Source: Mayamaea pseudoterrestris (Eukaryota; Bacillariophyta; Bacillariophyceae; Sellaphorales; Sellaphoraceae). From it: DNA of 64,000 nt. Every line of letters starts with the position of its first letter. Position 1 is the first letter of the stretch. The notes under the pieces are model-generated. The model was not told the DNA's origin, did no database searches, and worked only from the letters and a program-made list of their open reading frames with translations. Positions 32,401 to 41,049 of this stretch are shown here, in pieces. The position numbers were made by a program, and so were the translations under genes. The DNA lies in contig BROI01000033.1 in the NCBI GenBank assembly GCA_027923505.1, positions 62,001-126,000 of the forward strand, written 5' to 3'.

Positions 32401-34745
32401 TATTCCAGTGTTGACATGTGGTTCTAGCAATCTGAAGTGCCACTTGAGGTGCACTTCTAGCAGATCCAACAAGTTGTTGGATCTGCTAGCTGAGTCCCAC
32501 CATGGCACACATGCTGGTGGAGACTGAAATGGATGCTACTGAACAAAGCATTGGCCCATCAAGACACCAATTATGAAATGAAAAGGATTTCAGGGCTCAG
32601 AAGGCAGCGCTGATGATCCCTGTAGCCAAAAAGGGTGCACTGCTGGCACATTCAACCATTGGTTGAATGTGCGGAGTCTCATGGCAAAGGGGGAGGTTTC
32701 CACACCCAAGGTGATGAGCCTTTAAGTCCTCATCAAATGAAAACACAATGTTCATTGTATTCTATTATTGGCAGGCCATTCTGGCAGTCAAAAGTGACAC
32801 TTGAGGTGTACTGCTAGCAGATTCAACAAGTTGTTGGATCTGCAAGTTAAGTCCCACCATGGCACACATGGTGGTGGAGACTGAAATGGATGCTACTGAA
32901 CAAAGCATTGACACAGCAAGAGACCAATCATGAAATGAAAAGGATTGCAGGGCTCAGAAGGCAGCGCTGATGATCCCTGTAGCCAAAAAGGGTGCACTGC
33001 TGGCACATTCAACCAATGGTTGAATGTGCGGAGTCTCATGGCAAAGGGATGGGTTCCACACCCAAGGTGACAAGCCTTTGAGTCCTAATCGGATTGAAAC
33101 ACAATGTTCTTTTTATTCCAGAATTGGCAGACCATTCTGGCAGTCAGAAGTGTCACGTGAGGTGCACTGCTAGCAGATTCAATGAGTTGATGGATCTGCA
33201 AGGTGAGTCCCACCATGGCACACATGGTGGTGGAGACTGAAATGGATGCTACTGAACAAAGCATTGGCCCAGCCAGACACCAATCATGAAATGAAAAGGA
33301 TTTCACGGCTCAGAAGGCAACGCTGATGATCCCTGTAGCCAAGAAGGGTGCACTGCTGGCACATTGAAGCAATGGTTGAATGTGCGGAGTCTCATGGCAA
33401 AGGGATGGTTTCCACACCCAAGGTGACAAGCTTTTGAGTCCTAATCAAATGGAAACACAATGATCATTGTATTCCAGATTTGGCAGGCCATTCTGGCAGT
33501 CAGAAGTGCCACTTGAGGTGCACTGCTAGCAGATTCAACAAGTTGTTGGATCTGCAAGCTGCGTCCCACCATGGCACACATGGTGGTGGAGACTGAAATG
33601 GATGCTACTGAACAAAGCATTGGCCCATCAGGACACCAATTACGAAATGAAAAGGATTTCAGGGCTCAGAAGGCAGCGCTGATGATCCCTGTAGCCAAAA
33701 AGGGTGCACTGCTGGCACATTCAAGCAATGGTTGAATGTGCGGAGTCTCATGGCAAAGGGATGGTTTCCACACCCAAGGTGACAAGCCTTTAAGTCCTCA
33801 TCAAATGAAAACACAATGTTCATTGTATTCCAATCTTGGCAGGCCATTCTGGCAGTCAGAAGTGCCACTTGAGGTGCACTGCTAGCAGATTCAACAACTT
33901 GGATGTGCAAGCTGAGTTCCACCATGGCACACATGGTGGTGGAGACTGAAATGGATGCTACTGAACAAAGCATTGGCCCATCAAGACAACAATCATGAAA
34001 TGAAAAGGATTTCAGGGCTCAGAAGGCAGTGCTGATGATCCCTGTAGCCAAAAAGGGTGCGCTGCTGGCACATTCAACCAATGGTTGAATGTGCGGAAGC
34101 TCATGGCAAAGGGATGGGTTTCACACCCAAGGTGACAAGCCTTTGAGTCCTAATCAATTTGCAACACAATGCACTTTCCATATCATAATTGGCAAGCAGT
34201 TCTGGCAGTCAAAAATGCCACTTGAGGTGCACTGCTAGCAGATTCAACAAGTTGTTGGATCTGCAAGCTGAGTCCCACCATGGCACACATGGTGGTGGAG
34301 ACTTAAATGGATGCTACTGAACAAAGCATTGGCCCATCATGACACCAATCATGAAAGGAAAATAAATTTAGGGCTCAGAAGGCAGCGCTGATGATCCCTG
34401 TAGCCAAAAAGGGTGCACTGCTGGCACATTCAACCATTGGTTGAATGTGCGGAGACTCATGTCAAAGGGATGGTTTCCACACCCAAGGTGACAAGCCTTT
34501 GAGTCCTCATCAAAAGAAACACAATGTTCATTGTATTCCAGATTTGGCAGGCCAGTCAGAAGTGCCACTTGAGGTGCACTGCTAGCAAATCCAACAAGTT
34601 GTTGGATCTGCTAGCAGAGTCTTACCATGGCATATGCGGTGGTGGAGACTGGAATGGGTGCAACTGGCCAAATCATTGGCCCATCATTTAGACACCAAGA
34701 TGAATTGGAAAGGATTTCAGGGCTCAGAAGGTAGCACTGATGATC
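26470..34745. repeat. satellite family B, about 23 tandem copies of ~355 bp
   Basis: The anchor cccaaggtgacaagcc recurs at about 26711 and then from 27377 to 34485 at a mean spacing of 355 bp (20 intervals over 7108 bp); one copy near 27030 is degenerate and short. Divergence between copies is low, mostly single-base, with small indels. Each unit carries three inverted repeats: P1 centred on CAACAAGTTGTTG (arms to 13 bp, GCAGATCCAACAA / TTGTTGGATCTGC), P2 CACATTCAACCA / TGGTTGAATGTG with one central base, and P3 CCACCATG / CATGGTGG with a 5-nt loop. The period is not a multiple of three, so no frame runs across units; the ~100-residue minus-strand open frames inside single units are not considered genes. 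No terminal repeats, transposase or RNA gene was seen. Confidence 0.95.
32457..32489. repeat. 33-bp perfect palindrome (extended P1 of family B)
   Basis: In this copy the P1 dyad extends to 16-bp arms: CTAGCAGATCCAACAA at 32457-32472, a single central G at 32473, and the exact reverse complement at 32474-32489. Most other units reach 13-bp arms, many with one left-arm C-to-T change. Confidence 0.95.
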
Positions 34746-34747
34746 CC

Positions 34748-35110
34748 TGTAGGGGTGTTTGATTTGGGTGTATACATGGCTTGCTGTAGGGGCATTTGAA
34801 TGTCACGGCGTCTGCGGGTTGAGACTGGTGACAAGTTGTCACCAATCACATTGCTGTCTACTGAGACACCAGCCAAGCATACCATCTTGTAGCGCAGCCG
34901 GTAAAATGATGTTGGCACCATTCTGGTATAATTTGGGTGTATACATGGCTTGCTGTAGGGGCATTTGAATGTCAAGGCATCTGTGGGCTAGACTGGTGAC
35001 AAGTTGTCCCCAATCAAATTTCTGTCTACTGTGACACCATCCAAGCATACCATCTTGTAGCACAACCTCAAAAATGATGTTAGCACCATTCTGGTATAAT
35101 TGGGTGCATA
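34748..35110 (-). repeat. satellite family A, inverted orientation, about 2 copies
   Basis: The motif gtatacatggcttgctgtaggggcatttgaatg recurs at about 34769 and 34941 (spacing about 172), on the opposite strand relative to the 25.8-kb and 36.2-kb copies. The perfect palindrome GGTGACAAGTTGTCACC is at 34827-34843. The switch from family B to inverted A occurs at about 34745, within a B unit. Confidence 0.9.
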
Positions 35111-36190
35111 CATGGGTGGTGGCTGGCAGGCAGCATGGGTTTCAGCTACTCAAATACACTCAATTGCCATAGCCATGGGCCAGGTAGTTTCAATATGAGT
35201 CTCTGCGGTTGCTGGGCATGCATTAAGAATGTAGGATGTGCAATCCATTCAATGGTATACCAACAAACCCTCTAGTAAAATGACCGGGGTTGGGTTCAGC
35301 ATGGGTGTTAGCTACTCAAACACACTCAATAGCCATAGCCATGGGCCAGCCAGCTTCAATAGAAATCTCTGCGGTTGCTAGACATGGATTGCGATCAATT
35401 CAATGGTATACCTTCAAACCCTTCAGTAAAATGACTGGGGTTGAGTGGGATTTGGTGGTGGATGGCAGGCAGCATGGGTTTCAGCTTTTCAAACACACTC
35501 AATAGCATAGCCATGGGCCAGCCAGCTTCAATATGAGTCTCTGCGGTTACTAGGCATGAGGTAAGAATGTAGGATTAGCAATCCATGCAATGGTATACCT
35601 TCAATCCCTCCTGTAAAATGATTGGGGTTAGGTTCAGCATGGGATCCAGCTACTCAAACACACTCAATAGCCATAGCCATGGGCCAGCCAGCTTCAATAT
35701 GAGTCTCTGCGGTTGCTAGGCATGCATAAAATATGTAGGATGTGCAATCCATTCAATGGTATACCATCAAACCCTCCAGTAAAATGACCGTTCTTCGGTG
35801 GGGTTTATTGGTGGCTGGCAGGAGCATGGGTTTCAACTACTCAAACACACCCAATAGCCATAGCCATGGGCTAGCCAGCTTCAATATGAGTCTCTGTGGT
35901 TGCTAGGCATGGATTAAGGAGTTAGATGTGCAATCCATTCAATGATATACTTTCAAACCTTCCAGTTAAATGACCGGGGTTGGGTGGGGTTTGGTGGTGG
36001 CTGGCCGGCCGGCAGCTCTCAAACACACTCAATAGCCATAGCCATGGGCCAGCCAGCTTCAATATGAGTCTCTGCGGTTGCTAGGCATGGATTAAGGATC
36101 TAGGATGTGAAATCCATTCAATGGAATACCTACAAACCCTCCAGGAAAATGTCGGGTTAGGTTCAGCATGGGTTTCAGCTACTCAAACAC
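35111..36190. repeat. satellite family C, six copies of ~174 bp
   Basis: The anchor gccatagccatgggcca recurs near 35167, 35332, 35505, 35670, 35857 and 36035 (spacings 165-187). Units contain agcatgggtttcagctactcaaacacactcaatag, a ctctgcggttgctaggcatg block, an atccattcaatggtatacc block and a variable ggggttgggt segment. No similarity to A or B beyond period length was noticed. Confidence 0.9.
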
Positions 36191-36630
36191 TCTCAATCGG
36201 TGACAACTTGTCACCAGTTTCAGCCAGCAGCTGCCATGCCTTTCAAATGCCCATACCTTGAGCCAGGTGTATGCCCAAATCATGCCAGTACGGTGCTAAC
36301 ATCCTTATTTCAGGTAAACAACAAGATAAGGTGACTGGCTGGTGTCTCAGTGGACTGCGATGTGATTGGTGATAACTTGTCACCAGCCAGCAGCTGCCAT
36401 GCCTTTCAAATGCCCATACCTTGAGCCATATGTATGCAGCAATCAAGCCAAAACGGTGCTAACATCCTTATTTCAGGTGTGCTACGAGATAAGATGAGTG
36501 GCTGCTGTCTCAGTGGACTGCAATGTGATTGGTGATAACTTGTCACCAGTCTCAGCCAGCAGCTGCCATGCCTTTCAAATGCTTATACCTTGAGCCATGT
36601 GTATGCCCAAATCAAGCCAGAATGGCGACT
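36190..36630 (+). repeat. satellite family A, direct orientation, about 2.6 copies
   Basis: The anchor gccatgcctttcaaatgc is at about 36233, 36399 and 36566 (spacing ~167). It abuts family C at about 36190, in the middle of the phrase ctcaatcggtgacaacttgtcacc, and ends about 100 bp before the stop codon of the next gene. Confidence 0.9.
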
Positions 36631-36729
36631 AGCAAGGCAAACCTCGGACAATTGAAGTGCTGTCAACCAGTATTATGGCAGGAAATATTAAATTACACTG
36701 CACGCAAGTAGCTAGTTTTAGAAAGATAA

Positions 36730-38352
36730 TTATCGCCCGGCAGCCAGCTTGTTGTAATTCTTCAAACCCATGATCTGTTGAAATCGTTCCACCATTAACT
36801 CTCGTGACAAGGAAGCAGCGCCTTGCTGATCTGATCTTATCCAATTACTAGCGGCTTGGTACAATGCACGCAGAGCCTTGCTTGTGCTCTCGGGTGAATC
36901 TGCATCGTCGACTGCTGTTCGAAATGCTTCGCATGCCTTGTCCCATTGCTTGCGACCCGCATAGCAGCATGCCAAGCTATATCTTGGTGCAAACGCACTA
37001 GGCATTGCGTCAAGTGCTTTTTGATAATATTGTATTTCCTCATCCTTGCCTTCGTACAGCACGCCAAGGTTGCAGTACGCAGTCGACAGTGCCGTGGATT
37101 TGGCGCGCGGAATGTCAATCAGCTTTCTATAGTACTTCTCCTCCGATTGTCGATCCCCATGTGCACAGCAGACTTGCGCCATGGTGGAAAGCGCGTCAAC
37201 ATCATACGGGTCACCCTTTAAACAAATCTCCATGCACGACTTGGCCTTGTCGTAGAGTTGCTGCTCAATACATAGGCACCCCAGCGTGTAGGCGCATTCG
37301 CCACTGCTCGAATGAATGTGCTCCAGGCAATATTCCAATGTTTCGCGTGCCTTTGCCATCTCGCCGCGACGATCATATTCGTTTGCCAATAAATTGTAGG
37401 CAGCGTCGCAGGCTGGATTTATCACGACAGCTGCTTCCAGTGCTCGTAGTTGCTCATCCGCTGATGTTTTCGCGTCTGGCGTCAATAATTGTCGAACTAG
37501 TTCTGGTCGGTTTTGATGCATACAGAATCCTCCAATGATATACCGCGTCCCAGATTCGACGGCGTGTCCGCAGTGCTTGACACCACCAGGTCGAATCGTC
37601 ACTTGACCTGCCGCATTCATTTCCAACACACCGTCATTTTCCTCAAGTCCTTCAAACCAAGTACCTCCTCCGGTATATTCATCCCTGCTGTTCAGTGCAA
37701 TGGTGAAGGATATTGCTCCACTATCCGTGTGAACGTCGGTGCGTTGGCCAGTCTCGCGCGTATATTTAAAAAGGTAGGCATTATCAACACAAATATCATC
37801 GGGAGAAGCAAAAAAGTTGTCAAACTGTTGACTCAACAAAGGGAATAGCCGTTCTCTGCAAGTCTTGGTGAACCATTCATGCACGCTAGGAACACTCTTG
37901 ATGAAAAAGCCGGCGACTTGATATTGGCCCGAGCTTTGCAAAGGCCATTCGCCTCGAAAATGGTCCTCCGCCATGCGAATGACTTGATCGCATTCCTCCT
38001 TGCTCAACAATGAAATAGGATCCGTCACATGAATGTTTCGTTCCAGTTCGTCTGCGAAATCGGGCAAGCATCCTGGCCCTTGAATGGAATAAGTCTTGAG
38101 TGATGGTTGCTGTAAAAGTGAGGAGGAACTCGACCCACTGTTAGCCGAGTTGGTGGGGTAGTTTTGTAATGCTCGCTCAACGGCTCGTTTCTGTCGCTTC
38201 ATTGCCAGCGCCTTGGCGTCTTGTATTTGTTGGTCGTTGACATGAGCTAGAAATGGTGGTCGTAGATTGGTGGATTGATGTGCATTAGTCGCCGAATCAA
38301 CAACGGATAAGGCGACTATAAAAAGTCCATGTAAATAATTATGTGGTCTCAT
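36730..38352 (-). CDS. secreted prolyl-4-hydroxylase-like 2OG-Fe(II) oxygenase fused to TPR repeats
   Basis: A single exon of 540 residues from ATG 38352 to TAA. A signal peptide (LHGLFIVALSVVDSATNA) starts the protein. The dioxygenase domain covers about residues 105-280, with the iron triad H208-x-D210 (VHTDSGAISFTIAL) and H263 (KHCGH), and the 2-oxoglutarate-binding R270 (GTRYIIGGF). GGGTWFEGL and RPGGVKH are typical of the P4H-like fold. The remaining ~250 residues form about six TPR-like helical hairpins (AYNLLANEYDRRGEMAKARETL, AYCNLGVLYEGKDEE, APRYSLACCYAGRKQWDKACEAF). Collagen-type P4H enzymes carry TPR-like repeats N-terminal to the catalytic domain; here the order is reversed. It probably hydroxylates secretory or cell-wall proteins. 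The gene ends about 100 bp from the satellite block. Confidence 0.87.
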   Translation of the reverse strand: MRPHNYLHGLFIVALSVVDSATNAHQSTNLRPPFLAHVNDQQIQDAKALAMKRQKRAVERALQNYPTNSANSGSSSSSLLQQPSLKTYSIQGPGCLPDFADELERNIHVTDPISLLSKEECDQVIRMAEDHFRGEWPLQSSGQYQVAGFFIKSVPSVHEWFTKTCRERLFPLLSQQFDNFFASPDDICVDNAYLFKYTRETGQRTDVHTDSGAISFTIALNSRDEYTGGGTWFEGLEENDGVLEMNAAGQVTIRPGGVKHCGHAVESGTRYIIGGFCMHQNRPELVRQLLTPDAKTSADEQLRALEAAVVINPACDAAYNLLANEYDRRGEMAKARETLEYCLEHIHSSSGECAYTLGCLCIEQQLYDKAKSCMEICLKGDPYDVDALSTMAQVCCAHGDRQSEEKYYRKLIDIPRAKSTALSTAYCNLGVLYEGKDEEIQYYQKALDAMPSAFAPRYSLACCYAGRKQWDKACEAFRTAVDDADSPESTSKALRALYQAASNWIRSDQQGAASLSRELMVERFQQIMGLKNYNKLAAGR

Positions 38353-38645
38353 GGTTCCGGATAGCAGGCTAAATTCTGTCACCGGCTTTGTTCACAAGCA
38401 ACGACAGCTCTGAATGAGACGGATGGATTGTTGTGATGTTGAAGTGCGCAATGGAACGAGTGACGCTGCGATGAGAAAAAGAACGCCAGAAACGTCAGTT
38501 TCCAGTTGCTCCAGCTACGAGTGTTTCAATTAGCGCCAATTACAGTTACAGTGCTGTTACTGATAACAACTGTACTGCATCTTCTGGAAATCTACTTAAA
38601 TAACTGATTATGAATAAACTAAAGTTTGGTTTGGCGGAAGAATAG
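38353..38645. other. intergenic, P4H-like / disordered protein
   Basis: 293 bp separating two minus-strand genes; expected to hold the 3' UTR of one and the promoter of the other. No feature seen. Confidence 0.4.
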
Positions 38646-40220
38646 TTACTGAAACGCCCCGCATCCAATATCGAATGAATGATATGCTGCACTCGAAAGC
38701 GAAGGTCCGGAAAGGCTGCTTGCAAAGCTTTGCGATTCGCCCAGCGTTTGCCACTTTCTCAGTGTTTCGTTGAAATTGACGTACACTTGATTTTCTCCCA
38801 GCTGACATGCCGGCTGCTGCTGGGTGAGCCCTGTACCGACTGATCCGTCAAAAAAGTCTCCAATTTCCGAATTGTCACTTTCGGTATCTTCAGAGTGGAC
38901 AATCCTTGGAGCGAGGTAAAACGAAGACTCATCCATAGAGGAAGAACAGTCGGTGGAGTCCCCTTCATCTGAAAGACTTGGCAGCTCAAGCGTCAATGTG
39001 TCGCTCGTCTGCGACGAGCTTAACGAGATGGTGGCTCTTTTTGGTGACGGTGTCTTTGGTACCACAGGAACAAGCACTGGAGAACAAGTTGAGACTGTCG
39101 TCTTTGGCACCTTAAAGTCACTATGATTTTTAGTTGCTTCAGGCGAAGGGCGCTTCGACGGGCGAGTCGACGCAGGCGCAGCAGCATTCACACCCTTGAG
39201 CTTTAAGCCAGCAAGTCCCCAGCATTGAATCGCATTCAACTTGGCATGCCACAGCGCCATTTCTCGGTTCGGCCGCGAAAGGTTGCGACTAATCTCTCTC
39301 AACTGCTCGGCCGGTAGTCCATTGTTGTCAACCACCGACTCGACCATCATTTTCTGTCCCATGAATCGGTTCTCGGCACTATAGTATCGTTCGCAGCCCG
39401 TGGCGCATTGATAAGGCTGAAGAGTCATGTCATTGATAAAGAGATCCGTGCCACTGCCGTGCTTTCGGACCGTTAGTATAGCCTGCTTCATGTCTTGGCG
39501 CTGCGAAACAATGTCGCGGCGACTGTACCAGCGAATTTCCTTGTCCAAACGTGACAGTTGTTCAATACTTTCGGTCAAGTGGTGAATGATAGGAGGTTCG
39601 GTATCGAAGCGTACGTTGCGTGGTGTAGGCGTGACTGGATGTATCAACACTTCGTCTTCGTCAACGACGGACTCGTCCAGAATAGTGATGCGGCTCGAGA
39701 CGGGGCTTTCCAAGACGTTACTTGCTGCCCGCAAAAGTTCCGTTTCCATGGAAACCTCAGACGGCTCCAACATTGACGTTGCATTTGAAAATGTTTCTTC
39801 CGATAGAGTGCTGTTGGAAGTCGCAGTCGACGTGGATGCATCATCATAGTCGTCAAAGGAGGGGCATCCTCGAAAGACTGCAAACTTGAGCTTTGCCAGG
39901 AGACCCGATTGCTCGGCAGCTGAGAGGTCCGCAATAATGTCTTCACTGGAAAGCGAATCGTACGTGGAGCCGGTGCAGACACTCTTGTCCAATGCAGATG
40001 ACGAAAGGGAATGATCAGCATCAATTAGCTTGTCTTTTTTGTTGGATCCTTTCTTAAATTGACGTCTGTTGCGAGCAATGTAGAGTGCCTTGTCCGCGCG
40101 TGTCGGAACCGATGGAGGCCGAGGTATGGGTGAAATGCTTCTCGAAGGATGACTACTCTGTAAACTCGGCAGAGCAGGATAGGAAGGAAATAGTTGAATG
40201 GTGCTGCTCATGGTAGACAT
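38646..40220 (-). CDS. largely disordered protein with one conserved-looking central block
   Basis: A single-exon frame of 524 residues from ATG 40220, stop TAA or equivalent at 38646. Most of the protein is Ser/Thr/Pro/Asp-rich and probably unstructured. A central folded-looking segment around residues 215-345 begins RNVRFDTEPPIIHHLTES, followed by EQLSRLDKEIRWYSRRDIVSQ, then RYYSAENRFMGQKMM, REISRNLSRPNREMALWHAKLNAIQCWG. The RWYSR and LS.....ALW.AKLNA pattern looks like a lineage-specific domain found in unannotated diatom proteins; I cannot name it. Acidic clusters and Ser-Pro sites in the C-terminal part would suit phosphorylation. A regulatory nuclear or cytosolic protein is possible. 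Confidence 0.65.
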   Translation of the reverse strand: MSTMSSTIQLFPSYPALPSLQSSHPSRSISPIPRPPSVPTRADKALYIARNRRQFKKGSNKKDKLIDADHSLSSSALDKSVCTGSTYDSLSSEDIIADLSAAEQSGLLAKLKFAVFRGCPSFDDYDDASTSTATSNSTLSEETFSNATSMLEPSEVSMETELLRAASNVLESPVSSRITILDESVVDEDEVLIHPVTPTPRNVRFDTEPPIIHHLTESIEQLSRLDKEIRWYSRRDIVSQRQDMKQAILTVRKHGSGTDLFINDMTLQPYQCATGCERYYSAENRFMGQKMMVESVVDNNGLPAEQLREISRNLSRPNREMALWHAKLNAIQCWGLAGLKLKGVNAAAPASTRPSKRPSPEATKNHSDFKVPKTTVSTCSPVLVPVVPKTPSPKRATISLSSSQTSDTLTLELPSLSDEGDSTDCSSSMDESSFYLAPRIVHSEDTESDNSEIGDFFDGSVGTGLTQQQPACQLGENQVYVNFNETLRKWQTLGESQSFASSLSGPSLSSAAYHSFDIGCGAFQ

Positions 40221-41049
40221 GGCGATGGTACTTGTAGTTGTATAAGTCAAAGTGTCAGTTCTCAAATGCTTGCAGTTGCGTCGTTGCGTCGAGATCTAGT
40301 ACTGCACGGCTGCACGACCTGAAAATACGAGCTGCCCGTTTCGCGAATCTTTTCCGTCTTTGTAGATACATGCTAGATGCTGGTGTTTCCGTAGATTGGC
40401 CAAACCTAGTGAACAAAGTTGTTCGTTGGCAACTGCGACCAATTTTGTCGAGCGAAAATTCGGGCATCGGAATTTCGAAATCTAGTTTAATCGAACCGGT
40501 AAGGAATCCGACGAAGCGCTCACTCGTTTCAGTTTCATACTAACAGTAAACCCTTTAGGCTTCGTTTTCACTGGCACCCGTTTCACACATATGCCTTTAG
40601 GCTTCGTTTTCACTCATAAGCCTTTAGGCTTCGTTGTCACTGGCACTCGTTTCACACATAAGCCTTTAGGCTTCGTTTTCACTGGCACTCGTTTCATACT
40701 ATTGCCTGCTCAGATGGGTCTCGTGCACGTTTTGCGCATGGCAGATCTTGCGCTGCTGGTGGTTGCATACTGCTACTGCATCTCATCCGTCGTTACTTTG
40801 CCATCAGCCCCTCTACGTTGCCTCATTGCAGTCTGATTTTGCAACTGAAGACTCTTTAGAATGCCGCCGCCTCCGCCGCCGTCCAAGTCGTACCTGTGGA
40901 AGTTTGATGCTACGACTCCGAAAACATCACACTGGTTATGACTCGCATCCAGACGTTCGACAAAATCAGAGGCGCTGTGGAGGTTTACCCAGACGCAATC
41001 CATCGTTTGAAGTAGAATCAAGACAATACAGAATTAATCAGTAAACACG
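40221..41049. other. 829-bp divergent intergenic region containing a minisatellite
   Basis: It lies between divergent starts at 40220 and 41050 and should hold both promoters. Apart from the minisatellite (next entry) only weak short open frames are seen. Confidence 0.45.
40552..40702. repeat. minisatellite, four units of ~42 bp (one of 27 bp)
   Basis: The phrase cctttaggcttcgtt starts at 40552, 40594, 40621 and 40663. Full units continue ttcactggcactcgtttcacacataag; the second lacks 15 bp of this. A partial unit (cactcgtttcagtttcatacta) precedes the array at about 40521. All full units stay in one frame on the plus strand, but the encoded peptide has no gene context. Confidence 0.9.

Noticed and set aside
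26625-34600. Many open frames of about 60-120 codons on the minus strand with similar peptides (for example MLCSVASISVSTTMCAMV).
   Set aside because: They arise once per 355-bp satellite unit, do not continue across units because the period is not a multiple of three, and vary as freely as the rest of the repeat.
26470-34745. A CRISPR-like regular array.
   Set aside because: The whole 355-bp unit is repeated with no unique spacers, and the genome is eukaryotic.
25820-36630. Splice-acceptor-like phrases (ttatttcag|gtg in A, tgtattccag in B) suggesting the satellites are intronic or exonised.
   Set aside because: Such pyrimidine-AG strings are common by chance, no matching donor sites or coding exons flank them, and no gene spans the block.
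40591-40836. A repeat-encoded open frame (PLGFVFTGTRF repeats).
   Set aside because: It is simply the minisatellite read in one frame, with no start context, domain or downstream exon.
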